Shown here: piece after piece, positions 18,243 through 26,922 of the stretch
Layout of the letters: each line of letters begins with the position of its first letter
How positions within the stretch are numbered: position 1 is the first letter of the stretch
Assembly: GCF_014644435.1 (NCBI RefSeq)
Contig: NZ_BMKR01000001.1
Span: 62,001 to 126,000, forward strand
Source: Paenibacillus albidus
GTDB lineage: Bacteria > Bacillota > Bacilli > Paenibacillales > Paenibacillaceae
Reading direction: 5' to 3'
Length of the DNA stretch: 64,000 bases
Notes under the pieces: generated by a model
What the model saw: only the letters and a program-made list of their open reading frames with translations
Told to the model about the DNA's origin: nothing
Database searches by the model: none
Translations under genes and position numbers: made by a program

Positions 18243-18746
18243 ATGGCAGAACAAACGTTTACGATCAAGCAAGCCGCTGAGCAAACCGGAATTTCCGAGG
18301 ACACGATCCGTTATTACGAAAAGATCATGCTGCTGCCTCAGGCAGAACGAAAGGAAAACGGGCATCGCATCTATCGAAAAGAGGACATCTATAGGATCAA
18401 GCTGATATCCTGCCTCAAAAAAACGGGAATGCCGCTCGAGGCTATGCGGCCATTTTTGGAGGCCTCGGCCGACACCGTTTCCGCGGAATATCCCGAACTG
18501 GTGGATCAATTAAGAAGTCACCGTAAAAATATCGTAAAACAAATCTCCTCACTTCAGCAGATCGTTGATTTTATTGACATAAAGCTGAAAGAAGGGAGAC
18601 CCCGCCAGGAATGCTCAGATCAAAGTCAAGACGAAGTTTTAGAAGAACATAAGGAGAAAGCAAAAATAAAACCCATTTCCGTCGTTGAGATGAGTTATTT
18701 TTCCGCATCTGCGAAAATGGACAAGTTACCAAATTCGATTAAATAA
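18243..18746 (+). CDS. MerR-family transcriptional regulator
   Basis: 167 residues. The winged helix-turn-helix starts at FTIKQAAEQTGISEDTIRYYEKIMLL, followed by the second helix pair (YRKEDIYRIKLISCLKKTGMPL) and a coiled-coil dimerisation helix. I use ATG 18243, because GGGAGGGG lies 5 bp before it; the in-frame ATG at 18219 has no such site. No cysteine is placed for metal binding, so it resembles the NmlR/AdhR-like regulators of electrophile stress. It is divergent from the old yellow enzyme gene, and both promoters carry related dyads. Confidence 0.85.
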   Translation: MAEQTFTIKQAAEQTGISEDTIRYYEKIMLLPQAERKENGHRIYRKEDIYRIKLISCLKKTGMPLEAMRPFLEASADTVSAEYPELVDQLRSHRKNIVKQISSLQQIVDFIDIKLKEGRPRQECSDQSQDEVLEEHKEKAKIKPISVVEMSYFSASAKMDKLPNSIK

Positions 18747-18780
18747 GCTTGAATTCTAACGGGGAACGTTAAATTCATAA

Positions 18781-18813
18781 AAAGCAACCGGTCAGTGTGA
18801 TCGGTTGCTTTTA
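18781..18813 (+). terminator. Terminator of the MerR gene
   Basis: AAAGCAACCGGTC and GATCGGTTGCTTT form a 13-bp stem with one mismatch around a short loop, followed by TTAG. Confidence 0.75.
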
Positions 18814-18891
18814 GTTAATAACCGGAGCTTAAACCAACAAGAAAGTGTTATTATATGGAAAGGTCTTTATTGTTTGCAGGAGGTTTTGTTC

Positions 18892-18930
18892 ATGCAGTAT
18901 CGTAAGCTAGGTAATACGGGAGCTCCTAGT
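18892..18930 (+). pseudogene. 5' remnant of an aldo/keto reductase gene
   Basis: A good ribosome binding site (GCAGGAGG, about 18877-18884) is followed by ATG and codons for MQYRKLGNTGAP. This is the standard start of YghZ/AKR-type reductases (MQYRKLGNTGLKVS). The similarity ends after about 11 codons and the frame soon stops. The rest of the gene has been deleted. Confidence 0.6.
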
Positions 18931-19125
18931 CACCAAAGTTTCAGCAAAAAATGGTTCTTACAAAGGTGTCCTTAGAGCAGCAGAGGCATTGGGTAGATCC
19001 ATCCGAATCAGGATATCCCCGTTATTCATTCTCCAAGCCATTTCATCAATATAAAATACAGCTAAAAATAGGGATTCCTGAAGGCTGTTTGATATGGATC
19101 AGCCTTCGTCACCAGCCTTCGAGCT

Positions 19126-19310
19126 GTTCTAATGTATATCGTACATCAGAATGGTTTAAACGAGGCTCAAACATCCATACTGATGTATTTTGTACATTCA
19201 AAGGATAGCCATAAGGTGCTTTTCGGCTAATGCTGCGGTTCCTGCTGTACCAAATACATTGAAATCCTAAAACGAGCCTTCTTTTTCCCATCCTGATGTA
19301 CAAAGTGCAC
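19126..19310. repeat. Four-box dispersed repeat element, copy 2
   Basis: Boxes start near 19127, 19178, 19240 and 19291 (for example CTGATGTATTTTGTACA and CTGATGTACAAAGTGCA). Spacing of about 51, 62 and 51 bp matches copy 1 at 253-438, and linking sequence such as GCTCAAACATCCA and ACGAGCC is shared. No open frame with a start signal covers it. Confidence 0.7.
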
Positions 19311-19435
19311 CCTATCCCCCTAGGCTAAAAGCACGCCTCCCGGGAGGTGGCTTTCCAATGCGCCCAAGACTATTGCGCTTTAATGCGTTTTTGCAAGAAT
19401 GAATGTGGTTGTGTCCAAATTTAGGGGGTTAATCC

Positions 19436-19476
19436 GTTTTTGCCTCTCTTTTCGCCCATGGCCGCGCCGGGTGCTG
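19436..19476. repeat. Single diverged unit of the 51-bp repeat family
   Basis: TTTTTGCCTCTCTTTTCGCC matches the core of the tandem array at 35316-35723. The CACGTGAGGC half of the unit is missing. Confidence 0.55.
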
Positions 19477-19563
19477 GCACCCCTTCACTCACTGAACGTT
19501 ATCGCACGGCGTGGAGCGCCATCACTCTGAACGTTACCTACCTTCTCAGTAATCACACAAAAT

Positions 19564-19600
19564 TAAAAAGCCGCCAGCCCGCAGGCAAACGGCTTTTCCC
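19564..19600 (-). terminator. Terminator of the 117-residue hypothetical gene
   Basis: AAAAGCCG and CGGCTTTT pair across an inner region with further pairing (GCCTGCGGGC). On the minus strand the stem ends in TTTTTAATTTT. Confidence 0.65.
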
Positions 19601-19697
19601 AATAATCATCTTACTCTATTCACCTACACCTATTCACCCGTATCTATTCACCTGTCCAATTACCCATATCTATACGCCAAGCTCAAGCCTCCGCCGC

Positions 19698-20051
19698 CTA
19701 GAAGTTGCGGAAGTGAGCCTCCAGCTGTCTTTTTAAATCGCCGAAGATGAGCAGCTCGCGCTGAAATTTGGAGCGTTCATCCTCCGGAGTCATGATAGTG
19801 CTGCCTGTAAAAGCACTTACCGTAACATCCTTGAAAGCATCGTGCATATTATTGTCGTACCAATCGGTGGCGGTATCTGCATCATTCGTCAGGATGCGTA
19901 CAATTTCGTACCCCTCTTCGCGCTGATCCTCAACGATGTATACCAGCAGCGCCGGGTCGCCTGCACCTCCAGGCAAAACCCCCACTTCGGCACAAGGTGC
20001 CCCGTCATACTCCGTCATTCTGCGAATTTTGGCGTCTTTAATGTAATACAC
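19698..20051 (-). CDS. Conserved-looking hypothetical protein, 117 residues
   Basis: I do not recognise this family. The protein is acidic, soluble and has no signal peptide or membrane segment; it reads as a small alpha/beta protein (VLPGGAGDPALLVYIVEDQREEGYEIVRIL). The start is a GTG with AGGAGG 12 bp upstream; the codon two before it is a stop, so no longer form is possible. Its codon use is like the neighbours and it has its own terminator, which supports a real gene. It is divergent from asnO, with a 144-bp gap. Confidence 0.65.
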   Translation of the reverse strand: MYYIKDAKIRRMTEYDGAPCAEVGVLPGGAGDPALLVYIVEDQREEGYEIVRILTNDADTATDWYDNNMHDAFKDVTVSAFTGSTIMTPEDERSKFQRELLIFGDLKRQLEAHFRNF

Positions 20052-20195
20052 CTGTCATCCATCCCTCCTGGCAAATTTCCCTCTCCTCTATTGTTGGGAT
20101 AAGGACATACATTTTATCCCTCTCTTCGGCATATATCTGTATTACTTGGCAAAAAAGTAAGGACAACAATCGCACAAAAGAGAGGATGAACCATC

Positions 20196-22040
20196 ATGTG
20201 CGGAATAACCGGATTTATAGAGTGGCGCGGCGACCTCACCCAACATTCCCAACTGCTCGTTCAAATGACTGAAACTTTGGCGAACCGCGGCCCGGATGCA
20301 GCGGGAACCTGGATTTCAGGGCCCTGCGCTTTTGGCCACCGCAGACTCAGCGTTATTGATCCAGAGAACGGCGCCCAGCCTATGATCACCCGCCATGACG
20401 ACAAGGTGTACGCGATTGTCTACAACGGTGAATTATATAATGCGCCCGAGCTTACCAAAGAATTGAAGCAGCGCGGCCATCATTTCCGGACCCAATGCGA
20501 CACTGAGGTTCTGCTGCATGCCTATATTGAATGGGGACCCGATTGTACGGAAAAGCTGAACGGCATTTTTGCTTTTGCCGTATGGGACGGTCAACGTGAA
20601 GAGGTGTTTTTTGCCCGCGACCGCCTGGGCGTGAAGCCTTTATTTTATAGTCAGGTGGAGGATGTCCTGGTATTCGGCTCCGAACCCAAAGCGCTGCTCC
20701 AGCATCCCAAAGTCCAACCCGTCGTTGGTCCGGAGGGGCTGGCGGAAGTATTCATTGTCGGTCCGGCGCGTACACCGGGGCAAGGAGTATACAAAGATCT
20801 GCAGGAGCTCCGGCCGGGCCACGCCATGATCTACAGCCGTTCGGGACTGCGTAAATATGCCTATTGGACACTGGAGAGCCAGAAGCATACCGACAATGAA
20901 GAAGAGACTGCCGTCAAGGTCCGTGAACTGCTGCAGGATACGCTGGAGCGCCAGCTCGTGTCGGATGTCCCGGTCTGCTCGCTCCTCTCCGGGGGACTGG
21001 ATTCCAGCGCCCTGACGGCACTCGCGGTAGATTATTATAACCGGACCGGCCAGGGCCGGGTGAACACCTTTTCCGTCGATTATGTCGATAATGACAAGCA
21101 TTTCAAAAGCCATTCCTTTCAGCCCGGTGCCGACGGCCCCTGGATCAAGCGGATGGTAGATGAACTGCAAACGAACCACCACTATATCGCTTTCGATACC
21201 CCCGAGCTGGCAGCCGCTCTGGATAACGCGCTTTTCGCCCGTGATTTGCCGGGCATGACCGATGTCGATTCCTCACTGTATTTGTTCTGCCGCGAGATCA
21301 AAAAGAACGCCACCGTCGCCATATCCGGCGAAGCGGCCGATGAGATTTTTGGCGGATACCCCTGGTTCCACCGGGAAGAAATGTTGTCCTCCGGCACGTT
21401 CCCCTGGTCGGTAGCCCCCAAAATGCGGGCCGGACTATTGTCACCCGAAATCCGTGACTGGATACGCCCGCTGGAATATTTGGGCGACAGATACAGCGAT
21501 GCAGTCGCAGAGGTCCCCAAGCTGGACGGGGAGACCGGCAAACAGGCGCAAATGCGCATCATGTCCTACCTCAATATCACCCGCTTCATGCCTACATTGC
21601 TTGACCGCAAGGACCGCATGAGCATGGGCGTCGGCCTGGAGGTCCGCGTTCCGTACTGCGACCACCGCCTCGTCCAGTATGTATGGAACATTCCCTGGGA
21701 AATCAAAACCGTGGGGGGCCGCGAAAAAGGCATTCTGCGCAAAGCGCTTGAAGGCGTACTGCCGGAGGATGTCCTCTACCGCAAAAAAAGCCCTTATCCC
21801 AAAACGCATAATCCGGCTTATCTGAACGTAGTCCGCCAGCAGGTATTGAACATTCTGGACGATGCGACCTCGCCTATCCTGCCCTTAATCGACGCCGCCA
21901 GAATCCGTGAGCTCGCCGCCTCGGAGGAATCCTCCAGCAACCTGCCATGGTTCGGCCAGCTGATGTCCGGCCCGCAATTATTCGCCTATCTGGCCCAGGT
22001 CAACCTGTGGCTAAAAACCTATAATGTGTCAATTAAATAG
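20196..22040 (+). CDS. asnO: Asparagine synthase (glutamine-hydrolysing), AsnO/AsnB type
   Basis: 614 residues, the same length as Bacillus subtilis AsnO. After Met, Cys2 is the glutaminase nucleophile (MCGITGF); the N-terminal glutaminase domain shows NRGPDA, GHRRLSVID and YNGELYN. The synthetase domain has the ATP-binding SLLSGGLDSSA P-loop near residue 265 and SGEAADEIFGGYPW. It converts aspartate, glutamine and ATP to asparagine. AGAGAGGATG lies upstream of the ATG. It stands alone between a divergent hypothetical gene and a convergent reductase. AsnO in Bacillus is linked to sporulation, but regulation here is not visible. Confidence 0.93.
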   Translation: MCGITGFIEWRGDLTQHSQLLVQMTETLANRGPDAAGTWISGPCAFGHRRLSVIDPENGAQPMITRHDDKVYAIVYNGELYNAPELTKELKQRGHHFRTQCDTEVLLHAYIEWGPDCTEKLNGIFAFAVWDGQREEVFFARDRLGVKPLFYSQVEDVLVFGSEPKALLQHPKVQPVVGPEGLAEVFIVGPARTPGQGVYKDLQELRPGHAMIYSRSGLRKYAYWTLESQKHTDNEEETAVKVRELLQDTLERQLVSDVPVCSLLSGGLDSSALTALAVDYYNRTGQGRVNTFSVDYVDNDKHFKSHSFQPGADGPWIKRMVDELQTNHHYIAFDTPELAAALDNALFARDLPGMTDVDSSLYLFCREIKKNATVAISGEAADEIFGGYPWFHREEMLSSGTFPWSVAPKMRAGLLSPEIRDWIRPLEYLGDRYSDAVAEVPKLDGETGKQAQMRIMSYLNITRFMPTLLDRKDRMSMGVGLEVRVPYCDHRLVQYVWNIPWEIKTVGGREKGILRKALEGVLPEDVLYRKKSPYPKTHNPAYLNVVRQQVLNILDDATSPILPLIDAARIRELAASEESSSNLPWFGQLMSGPQLFAYLAQVNLWLKTYNVSIK

Positions 22041-22053
22041 AGCTGTGCGCAAA

Positions 22054-22089
22054 AAGAGTCAGTTAAAGCCTTGGCTTTAACTGACTCTT
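22054..22089 (+). terminator. Bidirectional terminator between asnO and the aldo/keto reductase gene
   Basis: A perfect 17-bp stem (AAGAGTCAGTTAAAGCC and its complement) with a minimal loop lies between the two convergent genes. A tract and T-rich sides allow it to serve both strands. Confidence 0.85.
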
Positions 22090-22103
22090 CATTAGGTGTT
22101 CAT

Positions 22104-22940
22104 TTAAAAGTTGAAATTATCCGGGTCCGGACCGAAACGGTGGTCTTCGTTCAGGTTCTCGATCGCCTTAACATCCTCATCGCTGAGGGTGAAGTCGAAG
22201 AATCCGGCATTCTCCTTGATCCGCTCTGCATGAACGGATTTGGGAATGGTAATTACGCCTTGCTGCAGATCCCAGCGCAGCACAATCTGTGCCGGAGTCT
22301 TGCCGTATTTGCCGGCCAGCTCCTTAATTAGAGGCAGATCCAGCTTCCCCTGCATAAGCGGGCTCCAGGCCTCTAACTGAATATCATGCGCACGTGTAAA
22401 CTTCAGCAATTCGCGCTGGGTCAGCAGCGGGTGGAACTCCACCTGATTGACGACCGGCACGACACCGCTGTCTTCGATAATGTCCTTCAAGTGGTGAATC
22501 TGAAAGTTGCTGACGCCGATCGACTTGATGAAACCTTCCTTTTGCAGATGGATCAGCGCTTTCCATGTCTCCTTATATTTACCGGCAACCGGCCAGTGGA
22601 TCAGGTACAAATCTATAACATCCAGCCCCAGCTTGCGGCGGCTGACTTCAAAGGCCTGAAGTGTGGACTCATAACCCTGATCGGGATTCCGTACCTTCGT
22701 GGTAATAAAGAGTTCATCTCTGGATACGCCGCATTCGCGGATCGCTTGTCCGACACCCTCTTCATTGTTGTACCCGGCAGCAGTATCAATACTCCGATAC
22801 CCCGTTTCTACCGCGGCCTTCACGGCCTGGATCACTTCTTCCCCGTCTTTGGTCTGCCATACCCCCAGCCCCAGCCAAGGCATGGTCACCCCATCATTCA
22901 ACGTAGGTCCGCCTGAGAATGGTCCGTTTAATTGACTCAT
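22104..22940 (-). CDS. Aldo/keto reductase (YvgN/YtbE-like)
   Basis: 278 residues, a complete TIM-barrel aldo/keto reductase. The catalytic tetrad is visible: Asp in YRSIDTAAGY with Tyr five residues later, Lys in FITTKV and His in LIHWP. GFIKSIGVSNF and the C-terminal cofactor segment IPKSVHAERIKEN are standard. It reduces small aldehydes such as methylglyoxal with NADPH; the exact substrate cannot be read from sequence. A good GGAGGGG ribosome binding site precedes the ATG. Single-gene unit. Confidence 0.9.
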   Translation of the reverse strand: MSQLNGPFSGGPTLNDGVTMPWLGLGVWQTKDGEEVIQAVKAAVETGYRSIDTAAGYNNEEGVGQAIRECGVSRDELFITTKVRNPDQGYESTLQAFEVSRRKLGLDVIDLYLIHWPVAGKYKETWKALIHLQKEGFIKSIGVSNFQIHHLKDIIEDSGVVPVVNQVEFHPLLTQRELLKFTRAHDIQLEAWSPLMQGKLDLPLIKELAGKYGKTPAQIVLRWDLQQGVITIPKSVHAERIKENAGFFDFTLSDEDVKAIENLNEDHRFGPDPDNFNF

Positions 22941-23171
22941 CGTTTCCCCTCCAAGCCTATAGTAAGTTCATCACTCTTCCTTAACCGCAAAAGAGGCATA
23001 AGAAGCACATAACAATGCTTTTAGTATAGCAGAACGTTGACAATTACCAAAATTCTATAAATGCTGGTGTCAGCTGATCTGTTCATCACAGTCCTCCGGC
23101 TTTTTTTGCTTTAGGGTGTAACTTGTATCCTTATTTTTCGTGTAAGAAGGGCCTGAAGGAGGTGGAGAGGA

Positions 23172-23720
23172 TTGTATGAAGACAATGAACTTATGGCTCG
23201 GGTACAAGCTGGAGATAAAGGGGCGTACGAAAAGCTTGTCCTGAAGCACAGACTAAAGGCTGTCGCATTTGCAAACAGCTTCGTGTGTGATTTATATACC
23301 GCCGAGGATATTGTGCAGGAGTGCTTCGTAAAAATTTATATACATAGAACCGCCTACCAGCCCAGCCATGCTTTTAATACGTATTTGTTTACCGTTATCC
23401 GCAACAGCTGCATTGATTACTTAAGGTCAAGACAAGCCTCGCGGTCATTAACCCTTGAAACGGTCCCTGAGCTCAGCGATCCCACTACACCCGAAGAAAT
23501 CCTGGCCAGCCGGGAGAACACCAAACTTATCTATGAAGTGCTGAACGATTTGCAGATCGATTATAAAACAGCTTTGTATCTGTATGCTGTAGCTGATTTC
23601 AGCTATAAGGATATTGCCCGCATTATGAAAAAATCAGTGCCCCAAATCAAAATCCTGCTTTACAGAGCACGCAAAAAATTCAAACTTCAGTATAAGGAGC
23701 TGATTGTAAATGAAGAGTGA
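23172..23720 (+). CDS. ECF-type RNA polymerase sigma factor
   Basis: 182 residues. Region 2 (AVAFANSFVCDLYTAEDIVQECFVKIYIHR, then FNTYLFTVIRNSCIDYLR) and region 4 (LYAVADFSYKDIARIMKKSVPQIKILLYRARKKF) are clear. The start is TTG, supported by GGAGGTGGAGAGG directly upstream. The next gene overlaps by 11 bp and encodes a small membrane protein that could be its anti-sigma factor. Three ABC exporter genes follow in the same direction, so the sigma factor may drive its own operon. The target promoter is not recognised. Confidence 0.9.
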   Translation: MYEDNELMARVQAGDKGAYEKLVLKHRLKAVAFANSFVCDLYTAEDIVQECFVKIYIHRTAYQPSHAFNTYLFTVIRNSCIDYLRSRQASRSLTLETVPELSDPTTPEEILASRENTKLIYEVLNDLQIDYKTALYLYAVADFSYKDIARIMKKSVPQIKILLYRARKKFKLQYKELIVNEE

Positions 23721-23976
23721 AGAGGATTTTTTAGCCGGCATGTGGAGAAGCGTTGAACTTCTGGAAGCAGAGCAGTTGCACAAAAAACAAGCCAGAGAAC
23801 GGAATCGGAGATTGATGAAAAATAATATCGTCCTGTACACGGCCATGCTTTTAACATTTGTGCTGCTAATCCTCTGGGTCCCCTCAAACCCTGGATCTAT
23901 AACGGGCATTTGCGGAGCATATCTGCTGCTTGGTTACATATTGGACGACTTCTCGTTTAGAGCATTCATCAAATAA
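23710..23976 (+). CDS. Small membrane protein, possible anti-sigma factor
   Basis: 88 residues: a charged N-terminal segment of about 38 residues (EEDFLAGMWRSVELLEAEQLHKK) and two membrane segments (near 40-57 and 63-80) with a very short loop. It overlaps the end of the sigma-factor gene, suggesting translational coupling. Position and topology fit an anti-sigma factor or a regulatory partner, but the classical ZAS zinc motif is absent, so function is inferred from context. Confidence 0.65.
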   Translation: MKSEEDFLAGMWRSVELLEAEQLHKKQARERNRRLMKNNIVLYTAMLLTFVLLILWVPSNPGSITGICGAYLLLGYILDDFSFRAFIK

Positions 23977-23989
23977 GGGAGGAATAACC

Positions 23990-24709
23990 TTGAAACCTGA
24001 AATTATCATTGATCATCTATCCAAAACTTTTGGAAAAAGAGCAGCACTACGGGATGTTTCACTACATATTCAGCCCGGCATGTTCGGACTCCTTGGCAGA
24101 AACGGCGCCGGAAAAACGACCTTGATGAGGGTACTCGCGACCCTGCTTCATAAATCAGGCGGATCGGTTACGGTATGCGGCATTCCCATTGAACAATCAA
24201 AGGAAGTCAGGAAGCTCATCGGATATTTGCCTCAGGATTTCTCCATCTATCCCGGTATGACTGTGTACGCGGCCATGGATTATCTGGGGATATTATCGGA
24301 GTTGTCCAAAGCGGCAAGGAAAGAGCGGATACCTGCTCTCTTAAAACGGGTCAACCTCGAAGATTGCCTGAGCCTCAAGGTAAAGGCATTATCGGGAGGC
24401 ATGAAACGCCGGCTGGGCATCGCACAGGCCCTTCTTCATGATCCTCAAATCTTGATTGTGGATGAACCAACCGCCGGGCTTGATCCCGAAGAACGAATAC
24501 GGTTCCGTAATTTACTCTGTGAAATAGCAGAGAATAGAATCGTTATCCTGTCTACCCATATTGTAGAGGATATTGAAAAGACTTGTCAGAACATTGCCGT
24601 TCTGGACAAGGGCCAAATCATTTATCAGGGAGCGCTGCAGCATTTCATCGGAAATGAACGGGGTCTGGAGGAAGCTTATATGAAACAGATGGGAGCGCAT
24701 CAACGATGA
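23990..24709 (+). CDS. ABC transporter ATP-binding protein
   Basis: 239 residues counted from the TTG at 23990, which has GGGAGG seven bp upstream; the longer frame from 23930 runs through the preceding gene and lacks a signal. Walker A is GRNGAGKTT, the Q-loop YLPQDF, the signature LSGGMKRR, Walker B ILIVDEP and the switch histidine STHIVED. It fits CcmA-type exporters of the ABC-2 class. The following two genes supply the membrane subunits, the first overlapping by four bp. Confidence 0.9.
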   Translation: MKPEIIIDHLSKTFGKRAALRDVSLHIQPGMFGLLGRNGAGKTTLMRVLATLLHKSGGSVTVCGIPIEQSKEVRKLIGYLPQDFSIYPGMTVYAAMDYLGILSELSKAARKERIPALLKRVNLEDCLSLKVKALSGGMKRRLGIAQALLHDPQILIVDEPTAGLDPEERIRFRNLLCEIAENRIVILSTHIVEDIEKTCQNIAVLDKGQIIYQGALQHFIGNERGLEEAYMKQMGAHQR

Positions 24710-25944
24710 AGCTATTTCTCACAGAATGCCGGCAAACCCTCAAAAGCATAATCTACTTTGTGTTTATTGGCGCAATGCTCCTGTTCTACTTCACCCAGCT
24801 TAGTGATTTTGCAGGAGCCGATATCGCTGAAGTGCAGAACCCGTCCGGGTACAACAGCCAAAACCCTCTGATGAAACCTCCGCCGGATGCTGACAATTAC
24901 GGGTCTGTGGAAGCGGAAATTCCGGAACAGATTATGCCTGCTGCTCTAAATCAATTGCTAAGCGAATATGCAAACAATGAATACGCCACCTATCCTGTCG
25001 GCTTCTATAAGAATGTAAAGTTAAGCCAGGAGAAACAGAAGAAAGTGGCTGCGATCGTAAAAGACATTACAGGACAACGTCCGGAAGATCTGATGAATGA
25101 GCAGGACAAGCTTCCCATTCTGATCACTTACGAATCGTTTACAGTCAAAATGGCAGAGCTCGATACCCTGCTGGGAGGAGGATCAAAATACGAAGAAACC
25201 AGACTTGAAGAATATGGGAACCTCCCTGTTACTTATGAAGAAAAGCTGGCGGAATACCATGATTTCATTCAAGTTGACCAAGTAACCGGTGCCTACGCCC
25301 GGCTATTTTGTGATTATATGGGCATCGTGATCTCTTTATTTTCTGTTTTTGTACCCGTGGCATTCCTAATCAGAGACAGAAAGGCCGGGGTCAAGGAACT
25401 GCTTTATTCCCGCAAATACAGTTCGGCAGGCTTTATTCTGGCGAGGTATTTTGCACTGGTAACGATGCTGCTGCTTCCCGTCCTGTTATTGTCGCTCATC
25501 CCGCTGACTCAGCTGGTTCTGTATGGGAGCAAACACCATATCGCAGTCGATTTATGGGCTTTTGCAAAATACATTCTGGCCTGGCTGCTCCCCACGCTGA
25601 TGACAACCACAGCGGTTGCATTTGTACTGACTGCGCTGACTGACACTCCTATTGCCATAGCGGTACAACTATTCTGGAGCTATACAGATCTACTCTCAGG
25701 CAGCTCCTATATTTACGGTGGACACTACGGTACCCAGTTGGCTATCCGCCACAACACTTTGGACAATTTGCAGGCCATGCAGGATGGATTACCCGACCTT
25801 ATACTGAACAGAAGCGCATATGTGCTATTTTCGCTTCTTCTGGTAGGAGTGACCATTGTGCTACATGAGCTTAAGAGAAGGGGGAAACTGGATGTCTACG
25901 GCCATTTTCACCAAATATTCAGAAATCGCAAAAGCCCAATTTAA
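24706..25944 (+). CDS. ABC-2-type exporter permease
   Basis: 412 residues. One membrane helix near residues 13-31 is followed by a large extracytoplasmic region of about 170 residues, then a cluster of about five helices (from IVISLFSVFVPVAFLI to the C-terminus). This topology is that of ABC-2 permeases with a big external loop. ATGA overlap with the ATPase gene shows tight coupling. The 3' end overlaps the next gene by 53 bp. Substrate unknown. Confidence 0.8.
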   Translation: MKLFLTECRQTLKSIIYFVFIGAMLLFYFTQLSDFAGADIAEVQNPSGYNSQNPLMKPPPDADNYGSVEAEIPEQIMPAALNQLLSEYANNEYATYPVGFYKNVKLSQEKQKKVAAIVKDITGQRPEDLMNEQDKLPILITYESFTVKMAELDTLLGGGSKYEETRLEEYGNLPVTYEEKLAEYHDFIQVDQVTGAYARLFCDYMGIVISLFSVFVPVAFLIRDRKAGVKELLYSRKYSSAGFILARYFALVTMLLLPVLLLSLIPLTQLVLYGSKHHIAVDLWAFAKYILAWLLPTLMTTTAVAFVLTALTDTPIAIAVQLFWSYTDLLSGSSYIYGGHYGTQLAIRHNTLDNLQAMQDGLPDLILNRSAYVLFSLLLVGVTIVLHELKRRGKLDVYGHFHQIFRNRKSPI

Positions 25945-26533
25945 GCTGACACTCTGGGCTAATTTTTTGCTGGCCTTGGCGCTTGTCCTGGGAACCCCCG
26001 TCCTGTTTGGTATACAATATCTTGACAGCCGGGCCTCCAGCTTCGTATTGGAACGTTTTCTCTCGTTCACTGGGATTATTTTATGTACGCCCTTGTTTTT
26101 CCCGGAGCAAGACAACTCTGTAAAAGAATTAGTCGAGTCTAAATACACCCCGTATACAGGGGTACTCCTGATTAGGCTTATGTTAGCTCTGACTGTCCTG
26201 CTATGCCTCGTGAGCAGCTTTATTGGAGTGATGCTGTTGAACCATTGCCAGTTCGCAGCCGGGCCGTTTATCCTTGGCACCTTTGCCACTGCCCTGTTTT
26301 TGGGCTCCCTCGGGTTCCTAGCCTACTCGTTGTCAGACAACCTGGTCACGGGGTACATACTGCCGACAGTGTATTATACCCTGAATATGTTTTCGGGTCA
26401 GAAGCTGGGGAATTTCTACTTATTTTCGCTCTCGAAGGAGAGTATGAATGAGAAATATTGGCTGCTGGGCGGGGCTGTGGTCTTGTTTGCCGTCGGTACA
26501 GCCTACAGGGCCATTGTGAGAAAAGTAAGATAA
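25892..26533 (+). CDS. Second ABC exporter membrane protein
   Basis: 213 residues with about six hydrophobic segments and few charged loops. I start at ATG 25892 because AGAAGGGGGAAACTGG lies directly before it; the upstream frame start (25856) has no site. It is the last gene of the sigma-factor/ABC operon and probably forms the heteromeric channel with the 412-residue permease. No specific family is recognised. Confidence 0.75.
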   Translation: MSTAIFTKYSEIAKAQFKLTLWANFLLALALVLGTPVLFGIQYLDSRASSFVLERFLSFTGIILCTPLFFPEQDNSVKELVESKYTPYTGVLLIRLMLALTVLLCLVSSFIGVMLLNHCQFAAGPFILGTFATALFLGSLGFLAYSLSDNLVTGYILPTVYYTLNMFSGQKLGNFYLFSLSKESMNEKYWLLGGAVVLFAVGTAYRAIVRKVR

Positions 26534-26661
26534 GCGGACCTTTACTGCAAAAAAAAAGAGGCTTTCCCATAAGCCATGAACTGGGACATCCCCTTCTTTT
26601 TGGAGTCGGATAGACGTTGCGCTCTGTGAGGACGCTCCGCGAACGGACCGTTGTTCCAATG

Positions 26662-26848
26662 GAGAGTCGATATGAAATTCGAAAACGTCATTACCGTAGC
26701 CCCAGTTGTAACGGTTGCCTACTGACGGAACCGGAAAGTGTGTTTGGACAACTGAAGAACAACCGGGGCTTCCGGCGATTTTGGCGATGAGGGATGGAAA
26801 AAGTGACCCTCGAAGTCAGTCGGCTTTCGCTTGCCCCTAAAGCAAGCA
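26662..26848 (+). pseudogene. IS1182-type transposase C-terminal fragment
   Basis: Reading through one stop, the frame gives RYEIRKRHYRSPSCNGC, then ESVFGQLKNNRGFRRFW and, after the stop, GMEKVTLEV. These match the zinc-like segment and the C-terminal signature (ESVFGQxKNNRGFRRF) of IS1182-family transposases, with the part between deleted. Confidence 0.7.
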
Positions 26849-26868
26849 GCAAATGACCAAAAACGCAG

Positions 26869-26922
26869 AGCAGCGATTCTCCAGTAACGGGAGGATCGCT
26901 GCTTTCTGTCCTTTTTTTTAAA
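26869..26922 (+). terminator. Terminator within the IS remnant
   Basis: GCAGCGATTCTCC and GGAGGATCGCTGC form a stem followed by TTTCTG and an eight-T run. It could end transcripts of the sigma/ABC operon. A closely related hairpin lies at 35202-35244. Confidence 0.7.

Larger units (their letters stand above)
18814..19697. other. Gene-free region with a gene remnant and repeats
   Basis: Nearly 900 bp without an intact gene. It holds the 5' remnant of an aldo/keto reductase gene (18892-18930), the second copy of the four-box repeat (19126-19310), a single diverged unit of the 51-bp repeat family (about 19436-19476) and the terminator of the leftward gene at 19698. The density of remnants suggests a site of repeated insertion and decay. 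Confidence 0.6.
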
